Shown here piece by piece: positions 17,937 to 26,129 of a DNA stretch of 64,000 nt. The stretch is from Allolucifera butyrica (lineage in GTDB: Bacteria; Bacillota; Negativicutes; Sporomusales; UPPP01), in contig NZ_UPPP01000066.1 of assembly GCF_900476375.1 (NCBI RefSeq), positions 1 to 64,000 of the forward strand, written 5' to 3'. The notes under the pieces are model-generated. The model saw only the letters and a program-made list of their open reading frames with translations, made no database searches and had not been told where the DNA came from. Made by a program: the position numbers and the translations under genes. Every line of letters starts with the position of its first letter. The stretch's first letter is position 1.

Positions 17937-18253
17937 CCGGATTTGCCTTTTTCTTTAGCCGGCTTGGGAACGGCCCGTAAAACAATCTGGGTTCCGTCCA
18001 GCACCGGCTTAATTTCATAATCGACTATGCCTTCCTTAAATAATTTCAATTTTAACTCCAAGAGCAGCTTGCCAATCTTTTCTTCCAATTCAGGGCTTAA
18101 AAAGGCATTGGCGAAATGATCCGCTGAAGGTTTCTTGCTGCTTTTGTCCTGTTTGGCAGGCACTTCCTCATCCGGCATATGTTCAAAAGTAATCTTCTCC
18201 TGATAACCGGCCAGCATTTCCTGGTCGGTTAAATTTTTTTTAATTTTACCCAT
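17924..18253 (-). CDS. Small charged hypothetical protein
   Basis: 109 aa, not recognised. It is lysine/glutamate-rich at both ends, with a middle segment LSPELEEKIGKLLLELKLKL likely to be an amphipathic helix and a short beta-rich part (YEIKPVLDGTQIVLRAV). No membrane segment or signal peptide. GGGGAGGAC precedes the ATG by about 7-8 nt. It lies 17 bp downstream of an HD-GYP gene on the same strand and may be co-expressed. Coding potential is supported by the ribosome site and tight spacing, not by homology. Confidence 0.7.
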   Translation of the reverse strand: MGKIKKNLTDQEMLAGYQEKITFEHMPDEEVPAKQDKSSKKPSADHFANAFLSPELEEKIGKLLLELKLKLFKEGIVDYEIKPVLDGTQIVLRAVPKPAKEKGKSGNPR

Positions 18254-18270
18254 TCCTAAGTCCTCCCCAT

Positions 18271-18897
18271 TTATCCTTGCGCTTCCTCCAGAGTAAAGCC
18301 GAACCGTTCCTCAATAAATTCAATAAATACTTTGCAAATGGCCGGGTCAAACTGCGAGCCGGAGCATCTTTTGATTTCCCGCAAACATTCCCGCAGACTC
18401 ACCGGCTCCCGGTAACAGCGATGAGTTGTCATTGCGTCAAAGGTATCACAAATGGACAACATGCGGCTGAAAAAGGGGATCTCCGTTTCTTTCAATCCAT
18501 CAGGATAGCCCCTGCCGTCAAAACGTTCATGATGATGGCGCATAACCGGCACAATCGCTTCTATACCCTCAATCTCTGCCAGCATATCGGCCCCGTCGGC
18601 GGCGTGGCGCTTCATAACGGCATATTCTTCCTCCGTAAGACGGCCCGGCTTAATCAGAATATGTTCCGGCGTCTTTATCTTGCCCACATCATGCAATAAA
18701 CCAACCATATAGGCCAGACTGATTTCGTCGGAAGAGCGAAAAATCAGGCTGGCCAGGCCGGCCATCAGCTCGGCCACATGTTCGGCATGCATTGCTGTAT
18801 AAGGATCACAATAGTAAATTTGCCGGCAAAACATTTCAATGGTGTCCATATCAATCTGTTCGATAATTGATAGCTCCGTTTGCTGTTTCATCTCCAT
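18271..18897 (-). CDS. HD-GYP domain phosphodiesterase-like protein
   Basis: Predicted metal-dependent phosphohydrolase (208 aa), likely acting on cyclic di-GMP. The HD motif GLLHDVGKIKTP, the downstream HHHERFDGRGYPDGL (the GYP signature) and CDTFDAMTTHRCYR are complete. No N-terminal sensory domain beyond about 30 residues. The window also encodes a GGDEF protein (26130-27056), so cyclic di-GMP signalling is plausible, though there is no direct link between the two loci. Confidence 0.9.
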   Translation of the reverse strand: MEMKQQTELSIIEQIDMDTIEMFCRQIYYCDPYTAMHAEHVAELMAGLASLIFRSSDEISLAYMVGLLHDVGKIKTPEHILIKPGRLTEEEYAVMKRHAADGADMLAEIEGIEAIVPVMRHHHERFDGRGYPDGLKETEIPFFSRMLSICDTFDAMTTHRCYREPVSLRECLREIKRCSGSQFDPAICKVFIEFIEERFGFTLEEAQG

Positions 18898-18963
18898 CTC
18901 ACCCTATCGTAGAGAAATATCTTGCCAATTAGAAATTTGTTTTCATGTCATTTTTTTATTTCT

Positions 18964-20031
18964 TCAAATATTCTGTAATTCCTTTTCCAGTTTTTCCGCC
19001 ACCTGCCGGTGCGGACCGGCAAAAGCAAGCCGGCTCCATGCCGAAGGTTCCAACCAGACAATATTTTTCCCGGCCGGCAAATCACCCTTTTTAATTAACC
19101 GGCAACGGTAAAAAACAATATCCCACTGCCGGTGACTAAAAACATGTCTGGACTGCCAAAATAAACCTTCTCTCTCCACCTGCTGTCCCAACTTCTCAGC
19201 CATCATCCGCCGGTAAGCACCGAAATCATCGGTCTCGGTGTCCGCTATTTCGGTAGCAGGAAATTCCCACATGCCGGCCAGCAGCCCTTTAGCCGGCCTT
19301 TGCCGCAGCAAAAAAGCCCCGCCGTCTTGAACAATCCCGGCAACCACCCTTACAGTCTTTACAGCCATCTTCTTCCGGCGAAAAGGTACAACTTGTTCCA
19401 GTCCCCGCCGGCGGGCCTGGCACACGGTCTCCAGCGGACAAAGGCTGCAACGGGGCACAGCGGGAATACATATGGTCGCTCCCAGATCCATGATAGCTTG
19501 ATTATAATCCCCCGGACGACTGACCTCCATATTTTGCAGAACCCATTCCGTAATTTGCCGCTTGCTGCTCGACAGGGCATTGTCTTCCCGCCAACAGTAC
19601 AACCGGCTGAAAACCCGCAACACATTCCCGTCAACAGCAGTTGCGGTCTTATTATAAGCAATGCTCACGATCGCCCCGGCCGTATAATCGCCCACGCCCG
19701 CGACCGTTTTCATTTTCTCTTTCGTATCGGGAATCCGGCCATTGTATTGCGCTTGTACCTCCCGCACGCCCTTCAGCAAATTACGGGCCCGCGAGTAATA
19801 ACCCAGCCCTTGCCAGTAATGAAGGACTTCTTCTTCTGCTGCGGCCGCCAGGTCCTCTAAAGTGGGAAACCGTTCCAGCCAACGTTCAAAATATGCTTTG
19901 ACGGCTTCCACCCGGGTTTGCTGCAACATAACCTCGGAAACCCAAATTTTATAAGGGTCTTTATCCTGCCGCCAGGGCAGTTCCCGCTTATTGGCGTCAT
20001 ACCACGCCAGCAATAATCCTGCAAGACTCAT
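18964..20031 (-). CDS. mutY: A/G-specific adenine DNA glycosylase
   Basis: Removes adenine mispaired with 8-oxoguanine (355 aa). N-terminal helix-hairpin-helix glycosylase has the catalytic Glu in SEVMLQQTRVE, hairpin TVAGVGDYTAGAI, and Asp in DYNQAIMDLGA; four Cys in CIPAVPRCSLCPLETVC bind a 4Fe-4S cluster. A NUDIX-like domain from about residue 230 recognises 8-oxoG. The frame is open up to 20085, but the extra residues come from a repeat element; ATG 20031 has AGGGAGAAC directly upstream and begins MSLAGLLLAWYD as expected. Its upstream region has been replaced by the element at 20047-20215. Confidence 0.95.
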   Translation of the reverse strand: MSLAGLLLAWYDANKRELPWRQDKDPYKIWVSEVMLQQTRVEAVKAYFERWLERFPTLEDLAAAAEEEVLHYWQGLGYYSRARNLLKGVREVQAQYNGRIPDTKEKMKTVAGVGDYTAGAIVSIAYNKTATAVDGNVLRVFSRLYCWREDNALSSSKRQITEWVLQNMEVSRPGDYNQAIMDLGATICIPAVPRCSLCPLETVCQARRRGLEQVVPFRRKKMAVKTVRVVAGIVQDGGAFLLRQRPAKGLLAGMWEFPATEIADTETDDFGAYRRMMAEKLGQQVEREGLFWQSRHVFSHRQWDIVFYRCRLIKKGDLPAGKNIVWLEPSAWSRLAFAGPHRQVAEKLEKELQNI

Positions 20032-20046
20032 ACTGTTCTCCCTGAG

Positions 20047-20215
20047 CCTGCTTAAAAAGATGCAGATACTAGGCGCGGCGAGCATTCGAGCGAGGCGTAC
20101 TCAGGCGTACGTTGAGTGAGAACGCGCAGCCGCAACAACGTAGGTCCCACATTTCGCGCCCTGAAATGATAACAGAGGACTGCGAAAAATGGGATTGATG
20201 CGCTTTTTAAGCAGG
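20047..20215. repeat. MITE-like palindromic element with 13-bp terminal inverted repeats
   Basis: CCTGCTTAAAAAG at 20047-20059 is exactly inverted at 20203-20215 (CTTTTTAAGCAGG). Inside are further self-complementary parts: CCCACATTTCGC (about 20147-20158) with GCGAAAAATGGG, and GCGTACTCAGGCGTACG-type repeats. The inner CCCACATTTCGC/ACTGCGAAAA.TGGG pair is shared with the element at 27882-28112. No ORF. It sits between the mutY ribosome site and the upstream exonuclease stop codon. Confidence 0.65.
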
Positions 20216-20232
20216 CTTTCCCAATAAAGTAA

Positions 20233-20787
20233 TTAATTAAAATCCCGCACCGGAACCTGCACCATCGTTGCCAATTGGAGAAATGACTCCGCCCGCAGGG
20301 TCCGCCGGGCCTCAATGGCAATCTGGGCACAGGCGCGGGCATCATGCAGCGCATTGTGATGCTCAAAAACAAAAGCAAACTGTTTTGCCAAAGTAGACAG
20401 TTTATAATTTTCTATCTCCGGCCACACCTTGCGGGCAATTTCCACGGTGCAGGCATAGCGAAAGGACGGCCGGCGAAGCTGATATTCATCAAGAACAGTG
20501 CGAAGAACCCCTATATCAAAAGTGGCATTGTGAGCGATTACAATTTTATTTTCCAAATGCGGCCGGATCCGTTCCCACAGTTCAGCAAAAGTCGGTTTGT
20601 CGGCAACATCGGCCGCAGTAATACCATGAATACGGGTATTCCAGTAGTCAAAACGCAATACGGCCGGCCGGATCAAGGAATAAGCCGAACGGACAACCTG
20701 CCCATTTTCCACGGTAACAGCCGCCATGCTGCAGGCACTGGAACGGCTGCGATTGGCTGTTTCAAAATCAATAGCTACAAAATTCAT
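20233..20787 (-). CDS. DnaQ-like 3'-5' exonuclease (DEDD superfamily)
   Basis: 184 aa from the chosen ATG. ExoI motif DFETA, ExoII HNATFDIGVL and ExoIII-epsilon HNALHDARACA give the DEDDh catalytic set. Similar to stand-alone DNA polymerase III epsilon-like exonucleases with a short C-terminal tail. The open frame runs on to 21006 but only ATG 20787 has a good ribosome site (AAGGGGAC) and matches the family start MNFVAIDFETA. Probably a nuclease in repair or nucleotide scavenging; the exact substrate is unknown. Confidence 0.9.
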   Translation of the reverse strand: MNFVAIDFETANRSRSSACSMAAVTVENGQVVRSAYSLIRPAVLRFDYWNTRIHGITAADVADKPTFAELWERIRPHLENKIVIAHNATFDIGVLRTVLDEYQLRRPSFRYACTVEIARKVWPEIENYKLSTLAKQFAFVFEHHNALHDARACAQIAIEARRTLRAESFLQLATMVQVPVRDFN

Positions 20788-20978
20788 TCTAGTCCCCTTC
20801 ACTTTGGTCCAACTCTTCTGGTATTTCTTTCGACAATATTCGGCGAAACTGCCGGCAATTCCTGTTACTCCCAACCAGTAAACTAAAAAGAATACACTGC
20901 CGGCAGATTTTCGGCAAGTGTATCTTCGGACATTGGACATTGGGTGTTGGGTTTGGATGTTAGGCGCTTTTCGGCCAC

Positions 20979-21016
20979 AAAAAAGCATTGGCCCCTGAGG
21001 AACCAATGCTTTTTAA
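20979..21016. terminator. Bidirectional rho-independent terminator
   Basis: AAAAAGCATTGG pairs with CCAATGCTTTTT around an 11-nt loop; both flanks give U-runs. It ends the FAD-dehydrogenase gene transcribed from the right. Confidence 0.85.
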
Positions 21017-21053
21017 GTTTAAGAACCTTGCCTGAGACCCTGCCGCAGGCTTT

Positions 21054-22436
21054 TTAGTTAGGAAGCCGTTCCAAAATGGTCCGGGCTACATAAACACCAC
21101 TGGCGCTGGCTTGGGAGAGACCACGGGTCACACCGGCTCCGTCCCCGATAGCAAACATGTTGTTTATCTCGGTTTCCAGCAAATCGCTCAACTTTAAGCG
21201 GGAACTATAAAATTTCACTTCCACCCCGTATAATAAGGTGTCGTCATTAGCCATTCCCGGTGCAATTTTATCCAGTGCATAAATCATTTCAATAATATTA
21301 TCAAGGTGGCGCTTGGGCAATACCAAGCTTAAATCCCCGGGCGTAGCCTTAAGCGTTGGCTTGGTAAAACTTTGTTCCAGCCGGTGGTCATTAGTCCGCC
21401 GCCCTTTTACCAAGTCACCGAAGCGCTGCACCAACACACCGCCGCCCAGCATGTTGGAAAAGGATGCGATCCGCTTGCCATATTGGTGGGGCTCATTAAA
21501 AGGCTCGGTAAACCGGTTGCTCACCAAGAGCGCAAAATTGGTATTCTTACTGTGCAGTTTTTCATCCCGGTAGCTATGCCCATTCACAGTCACAATGCCG
21601 TCCGTGTTTTCCGCCACAACATAGCCCTTAGGGTTCATGCAGAAGGTGCGGACCAAATCTCCGTATTGCTTCGTACGATACACCAGCTTAGCTTCATACA
21701 CTTCGTCGGTAATATGCTGGAACACTTCCGCCGGAATCTCCACCCGCACGCCGACATCAACCTGGTTGTTAAACACGGACAGTCCCATTTCCTTGCATTG
21801 CCCGGCAAACCACTCAGCGCCGGCGCGTCCCGGTGCGGCAATCAGATATCGGCACTCGACCGGTGCGGCATCTTTTATTTCCAGCGCAAAACCATTGTCC
21901 TGTTTGTCGATTTTAGACACATGCCGGTTAAAGAAAAAGGTTATTTTATCTTTGAGAAATTCATATATCTGTTCTAAGATTTTAAGATTATTCTCAGTCC
22001 CTAAATGCCTGACCTTAGCCTCTAAAAGATGCAGGTCATAAGCTAACGCTCTTTTACCGATACTGCTGTCTTTCGTACTAAAGTATTCGGCCGGCGCACC
22101 ATATTTTATATTAATCTGGTCAACGTAATCAATTAAGTTCAAAACTTCCTGGTCAGGCAAATATTCATTCAGCCAACCGCCAAATTCAGCGGTAAAATTG
22201 TATTTACCATCAGAAAAAGCACCGGCGCCGCCAAAGCCGCGCATGATACTGCACGGATTGCACTTGATACAGTGTTTGACCTTTTTTTCACTGATCGGGC
22301 ACTTCCGGGCATAAATATCATGACCCGCTTCAATCATAATAATCCTGGCTTCGGGATTTCGGGAGATTAATTCGTAAGCTGCATAAATACCGGCCGGACC
22401 GCCGCCGATAATTGCCACATCATATAAACTCGACAT
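21054..22436 (-). CDS. FAD-dependent dehydrogenase (COG2509-type)
   Basis: Flavoprotein of about 460 aa. N-terminal dinucleotide-binding motif AIIGGGPAGIYAAYEL, then a Cys-rich segment (KCPISEKKVKHCIKCNPCSIMRG) with FGGAGAFSDGKYN, and C-terminal FAIGDGAGVTRGLSQASASG that closes the FAD site. These match a broad family of uncharacterised FAD dehydrogenases found in many anaerobes; the substrate is unknown. Monocistronic by position. Confidence 0.88.
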   Translation of the reverse strand: MSSLYDVAIIGGGPAGIYAAYELISRNPEARIIMIEAGHDIYARKCPISEKKVKHCIKCNPCSIMRGFGGAGAFSDGKYNFTAEFGGWLNEYLPDQEVLNLIDYVDQINIKYGAPAEYFSTKDSSIGKRALAYDLHLLEAKVRHLGTENNLKILEQIYEFLKDKITFFFNRHVSKIDKQDNGFALEIKDAAPVECRYLIAAPGRAGAEWFAGQCKEMGLSVFNNQVDVGVRVEIPAEVFQHITDEVYEAKLVYRTKQYGDLVRTFCMNPKGYVVAENTDGIVTVNGHSYRDEKLHSKNTNFALLVSNRFTEPFNEPHQYGKRIASFSNMLGGGVLVQRFGDLVKGRRTNDHRLEQSFTKPTLKATPGDLSLVLPKRHLDNIIEMIYALDKIAPGMANDDTLLYGVEVKFYSSRLKLSDLLETEINNMFAIGDGAGVTRGLSQASASGVYVARTILERLPN

Positions 22437-22533
22437 GGTATTCCCCCATCATTTTAGTAGATTACTTGGCAAACCCATAATATTATACTTTATATTCCCC
22501 GGTCTGTACAGAAAAATTTTTCAAGTTAAACAA

Positions 22534-22562
22534 TTGACATAAACGTCTTTATCCATTATAAT
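22534..22562 (+). promoter_or_regulatory. Promoter of the lysA leader
   Basis: TTGACA (22534-22539) and TATAAT (22557-22562) with ideal 17-bp spacing; both hexamers match consensus. The start point would be near 22569, just ahead of the riboswitch. Confidence 0.85.
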
Positions 22563-22583
22563 TTCACCAAACGATCTAAATTT

Positions 22584-22755
22584 AATAAGGATAGAGGTGC
22601 GGTTAATAAGAGTAAGTGCCCCGAGTCGCCGACAAGGAAAGGCACTGAAAGGATTACCCGCCGAAGTATAAGCTTACGGTAAAAAGCTTATGCTGGTCTT
22701 GCATTGAATAGGTGTAAGACTGTCATGCGGAGTTGTCCGCATGGAGCGCTATCTG
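22584..22755 (+). ncRNA. Lysine riboswitch (L box)
   Basis: Conserved aptamer segments occur in the known order: GATAGAGGTGCGG, AGTAAGTGCC, GGCACTGAAAGGATTACC, CCGCCGAAGTATAAGC, GCTGGTCTTGCATTG, GACTGTCATGCGGAG and GGAGCGCTATC. The first GATAG pairs with the final CTATC to close P1. It precedes a strong terminator and lysA, so lysine should turn off lysA by transcription termination. Confidence 0.95.
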
Positions 22756-22786
22756 GTACTGCCTGGTCCATTCGTGTCCATTTGCG

Positions 22787-22830
22787 GCGGTTTGCGAGAT
22801 AGTAATCTCGTAAATCGCTGTTTATTTTTT
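22787..22830 (+). terminator. Riboswitch-controlled terminator
   Basis: GCGGTTTGCGAGAT pairs along 14 bp with ATCTCGTAAATCGC (two G-U pairs), followed by TGTTTATTTTTT. It ends about 30 nt before the lysA start codon and is the expression platform of the L box. Confidence 0.9.
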
Positions 22831-22860
22831 GGTAAAATTATTTCCCGGGAGGCATTATTC

Positions 22861-24153
22861 ATGGCAAGAAAAACATTACCCTTTACCCATTCCCAATTGG
22901 AGTCAATACTCCAGAAATATCCGACTCCGTTTCATATCTACGATGAACATAGCATACGTCAAAATGTGCGAAAGTTATTGGCCGCTTTTTCCTGGGCGCC
23001 TTCTTTTAAAGAGTATTTCGCCGTAAAAGCTACCCCCAATCCGTCCATCCTGAAACTCCTGCGGGAAGAAGGTACCGGTGCCGATTGCAGTTCCCTGGCC
23101 GAGCTCGTATTGGCCGAGGCGGCCGGGATAAAAGGCGAAAACATCATGTTCACTTCCAACGATACGCCGGCCGAAGAATTTAAAAAGGCAGCCGAACTAG
23201 GCGCTATCATCAATCTGGACGATATCAGTCATATTGCTTATCTGGAAAAACACGTGGGCATTCCGGATATTATCTCCTTCCGCTATAATCCGGGACCTCT
23301 TTTGAAAGGCGGCAACACGATTATCGGTTACCCGGAAGAGGCTAAATACGGGTTAACGAAACCACAAGTTTTTGAAGCATACCGGACTATGCAGCAAAAA
23401 GGCGTAAAACGGTTCGGCATTCATACCATGGTAATTTCCAACGAACTCAATCCACAAAGCTTTGTGGATACGGCTAATATGATGTTTGACCTTATATTGG
23501 AACTGCACAAAGAACTGGGCATCACCTTTGAATTCGTCAATCTCGGCGGCGGCATTGGTATTCCCTATCGAACGGAGCAGGAAGCCGTTGATTTGGAATT
23601 TGTCGGCCAAGAAATCAAAAAAGCCTATGACGCAAAAATTGCCGCCAACGGACTGCATCCGCTTAGAATCGCCCTGGAATCCGGCCGTATGATCACCGGA
23701 CCTTATGGCTATCTGGTCACTACCGTTCTCCATAAAAAAGAAATCTATAAAAATTACGTAGGCCTTGACGCCTGTATGGCCAATTTGATGCGCCCGGCAC
23801 TTTACGGTTCCTATCATCATATCACGGTAATCGGTAAAGAAAACGCCCCCCTGGACCATATCTATGACGTAACCGGCTCTTTATGTGAAAACAATGATAA
23901 GTTCGCCATTGACCGGGAACTGCCGGTGATTGATGCTGGTGACGTCCTCGTTATTCACGATACGGGCGCCCACGGGCACGCTATGGGTTTCAATTATAAC
24001 GGCAAACTTCGTTCCGCCGAGCTGTTGCTTAAGCCGGACGGCAAGGTGGAACTCATTCGCCGGGCGGAGACCCTGGAAGATTACTTCGCCACGCTCGATG
24101 TGTCCACCTGTGGTTTAAGCCTGGCCGCGGCCGCTAAAACAGAGGATCAGTGA
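22861..24153 (+). CDS. lysA: Diaminopimelate decarboxylase
   Basis: Last step of lysine synthesis, converting meso-diaminopimelate to lysine (430 aa, PLP enzyme). The PLP lysine is Lys56 in EYFAVKATPNP; FVNLGGGIGIP binds PLP phosphate; ALESGRMITGPYG and GSLCENNDKF carry substrate residues at the dimer interface. The ATG at 22861 was chosen for the CGGGAGG site and homologue start; the frame runs upstream through the riboswitch to 22741, which is not translated. Control by the L box confirms a role in lysine supply. Confidence 0.95.
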   Translation: MARKTLPFTHSQLESILQKYPTPFHIYDEHSIRQNVRKLLAAFSWAPSFKEYFAVKATPNPSILKLLREEGTGADCSSLAELVLAEAAGIKGENIMFTSNDTPAEEFKKAAELGAIINLDDISHIAYLEKHVGIPDIISFRYNPGPLLKGGNTIIGYPEEAKYGLTKPQVFEAYRTMQQKGVKRFGIHTMVISNELNPQSFVDTANMMFDLILELHKELGITFEFVNLGGGIGIPYRTEQEAVDLEFVGQEIKKAYDAKIAANGLHPLRIALESGRMITGPYGYLVTTVLHKKEIYKNYVGLDACMANLMRPALYGSYHHITVIGKENAPLDHIYDVTGSLCENNDKFAIDRELPVIDAGDVLVIHDTGAHGHAMGFNYNGKLRSAELLLKPDGKVELIRRAETLEDYFATLDVSTCGLSLAAAAKTEDQ

Positions 24154-24176
24154 GAAAGACCCCTTAGGCGGTCTTT
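24153..24176 (+). terminator. Terminator hairpin after lysA
   Basis: GAAAGACC ... GGTCTTTC, overlapping the final bases of lysA; member of the recurring GACC/GGTC family. T-run is short (TTTCGAT). Confidence 0.55.
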
Positions 24177-24289
24177 CGATAAATGGCAATTGAACATTGG
24201 ATATTTGAAAAAGACAACGACCCTATTGAGATTTTCGGCTCAGGGCGCAGAAAAACCCGTCTAAAAATCATTTTAGGCGTCCACACCGT

Positions 24290-24352
24290 CAGAAGGATCG
24301 TCTTGTCATAAGCGGAGGTTAAGTGCGTTGATAAGGCGATTCTTCTGCCGTT
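24290..24352. repeat. Short palindromic dispersed repeat
   Basis: CAGAAGGATCGTCTTGTCA near the left end pairs imperfectly with TGATAAGGCGATTCTTCTG at the right, around a loop containing AAGCGGAGGTT. The same two arms bound the longer element at 27882-28112, and the left arm alone recurs at 39789-39819. The surrounding spacer 24177-24483 has GC-rich GGCTCAGGGCGCAG text and no gene. Confidence 0.65.
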
Positions 24353-24443
24353 TTTGGCTATTAAACTTATACTTACTTCAAGGAAAGCCTGCCGGCTATA
24401 TGCCGTGCAGGCTTAATTATTGGGGAATCCTTGAGGCTTAATG

Positions 24444-24476
24444 CAAAAAGGGACCGCCTTATAAAAAGCAGCCCCT
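24444..24476 (-). terminator. Terminator after the small hypothetical gene
   Basis: Minus strand GGGGCTGC ... GCGGTCCC (with G-U pairs), then CTTTTTGC. It lies just downstream of the 24484-24759 frame and supports that a transcript ends here. Confidence 0.6.
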
Positions 24477-24483
24477 TCATAAA

Positions 24484-24759
24484 TTATGTTAACCCGCGGT
24501 ACCGTTCCTCTATATGTTCAAACCCGCCACTAAGCAGGTGGGTGTCCCGGTTATGCTTTTGCCATCCTTTCTGAGAAGGCCCGACAGCCGCGATAACGTT
24601 AAACTCCCTTTGTATATGAGTAGGTTGAACATAAATGAGGGTGACGCACACCCCAGGCAAATCGGTCGGTATCACAACATCTGTTATGATATCATCCCTG
24701 CCGCCCGGATGCAAGAAGGATGATTCGCCAAAAAGCAGAACCGTTTTGCTTTTTGACAT
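24484..24759 (-). CDS. Small hypothetical protein
   Basis: 91 aa from ATG 24759, not recognised. A weak ribosome site (AGGTAAG) precedes the ATG; the frame can be extended to a TTG at 24780. Beta-rich hydrophobic stretches (KTVLLFGESSFL, GVCVTLIYVQPT) suggest a small soluble domain, no signal peptide. It has its own terminator at 24444-24476. A small plus-strand frame overlaps it (24514-24723) but lacks support. An untranslated structured RNA is an alternative. Confidence 0.45.
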   Translation of the reverse strand: MSKSKTVLLFGESSFLHPGGRDDIITDVVIPTDLPGVCVTLIYVQPTHIQREFNVIAAVGPSQKGWQKHNRDTHLLSGGFEHIEERYRGLT

Positions 24760-24819
24760 AATAATCTTACCTATGCTCAATTATACGTCAATATGAAGAA
24801 AAAACAGCATATTCTTTCG

Positions 24820-25611
24820 CTACCACAATAGGGTTCCTTGGAATACAGTCACCGCTTGTCCCAAAATGTGCACCCGTGTTCCCTTCACTGCCAGACGCAA
24901 TTCACCGCCCCGGCTGGAAGCCTGGAAGGCCGTTAATTCCGTCTTCTGCAATTTCCCGGCCCAATACGGCGCCAGCGCACAATGTGCAGAGCCGGTAACC
25001 GGATCTTCGTTAATCCCGACAACAGGGGCAAAAAAACGGGAAACAAAATCAGAACCGGTATTGGCAGCAGCAGTGACAATCACGCCACGGACAGGAACCG
25101 TCGCCAAAACCCCGAAATCGGGCCGGAGGGTTCTCACCTGTTCTTCCTCTGCCACTTCCACCAAATAATCCATTTGATTGCTGCCGATAAATTCCGTTTT
25201 GACTCCCAACGCCGTTTCCAATGTGGCAGGGGCCTCCACCGCCACAACCGGTCTGGCGGGAAAATTCAGTTCAATCCAGCCGTCTTCCTGCCTGTTGGCA
25301 AGTAAAACTCCGCTGCGGGTATAAAATTCCACCGGTTCATCCGGCGCCAATATACCCTGTTCATAAAGAATATGAGCACTGGCAAGCGTAGCATGTCCGC
25401 ATAACTCCACTTCCACTTTGGGTGTAAACCAGCGCAATTGGAACCCGTCCTCCTGCTTAACAAGAAACGCCGTTTCGGAAAGATTCATTTCCATTGCCAC
25501 CTGCTGCATCCATTCCGCCGTCTGCTCTTCCGGTAAAATACAGACGGCGGCCGGGTTGCCTTTGAAAGGTTTTGTGGTAAAGGCGTCGACCTGGTAGATG
25601 GTGACCGGCAT
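24820..25611 (-). CDS. PhzF-family isomerase/epimerase
   Basis: 263 aa protein of the phenazine-biosynthesis PhzF fold, which has two similar diaminopimelate-epimerase-like halves. Family motifs: VDAFTTKPFKGNPAAV at the N-terminus, ETAFLV with the catalytic Glu region, FTPKVEVELCGHATLASAHIL, and GINEDPVTGSAHCALAPYW. ATG 25611 has AAAGGGGGG upstream; the longer frame to 25650 is not needed. No phenazine genes are near, so this is a generic member with unknown substrate. Confidence 0.9.
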   Translation of the reverse strand: MPVTIYQVDAFTTKPFKGNPAAVCILPEEQTAEWMQQVAMEMNLSETAFLVKQEDGFQLRWFTPKVEVELCGHATLASAHILYEQGILAPDEPVEFYTRSGVLLANRQEDGWIELNFPARPVVAVEAPATLETALGVKTEFIGSNQMDYLVEVAEEEQVRTLRPDFGVLATVPVRGVIVTAAANTGSDFVSRFFAPVVGINEDPVTGSAHCALAPYWAGKLQKTELTAFQASSRGGELRLAVKGTRVHILGQAVTVFQGTLLW

Positions 25612-25771
25612 TGCATTCCCCCCTTTAATACGATCCATTAATTTCCACACAAATCAATAAATACCTTTTTCAATTCCCGCCGGTTAATAAAATAATAAAT
25701 CCCCCGCAGAACCGAGGGATACTTACTATTTTTGTCCGTGACGGAATAGGATACTATAGAGGTGATATGGG

Positions 25772-26104
25772 ATGGTCTACTCAATTCTGATAAATTTAGC
25801 CTCCCGCCGATTAACTTTATTCCGGGAGGGAAAAATAGTCCGTTCCTACCCCGTCGGTATCGGTAAAATGCTCACACCCACACCTACCGGTACGTATACA
25901 ATCGTTACTAAGAATCCAAACCCGGGCGGGCCCTTCGGCGTTATGTGGCTGGGACTCAGTATACCGCATTACGGAATTCACGGTACCAATAATCCGGCTT
26001 CTGTCGGCCAAATTGTTTCTCATGGCTGCATCCGGATGTATAACCGGGATGTGCTGGAACTGGCCAATTTGGTGCCGATTGGAACGCCGGTAATAATCCG
26101 GTAA
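25772..26104 (+). CDS. L,D-transpeptidase (YkuD domain), single-domain
   Basis: 110 aa catalytic YkuD domain. HGTNNP and the Cys motif [11 protein letters not shown] are present, giving the His/Cys pair that makes 3-3 peptidoglycan cross-links or links proteins to the wall. N-terminus is [14 protein letters not shown] with no LysM repeat and no clear signal peptide, so export route is unclear. GAGGTGATATGGG precedes the ATG. Similar small YkuD proteins occur in spore-forming Bacillota. Confidence 0.92.
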   Translation: MVYSILINLASRRLTLFREGKIVRSYPVGIGKMLTPTPTGTYTIVTKNPNPGGPFGVMWLGLSIPHYGIHGTNNPASVGQIVSHGCIRMYNRDVLELANLVPIGTPVIIR

Positions 26105-26129
26105 CCTGGTCCCTCTTATCGGGAAATAC

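Noticed and set aside
24514-24723. 69-codon plus-strand frame opposite the 91-codon gene
   Set aside because: No ribosome site and less protein-like composition than the minus-strand frame.
24444-24780. 6S RNA or SRP RNA at this position
   Set aside because: I could not match the conserved central bubble of 6S RNA or the SRP apical loop; left as hypothetical gene or unknown RNA.
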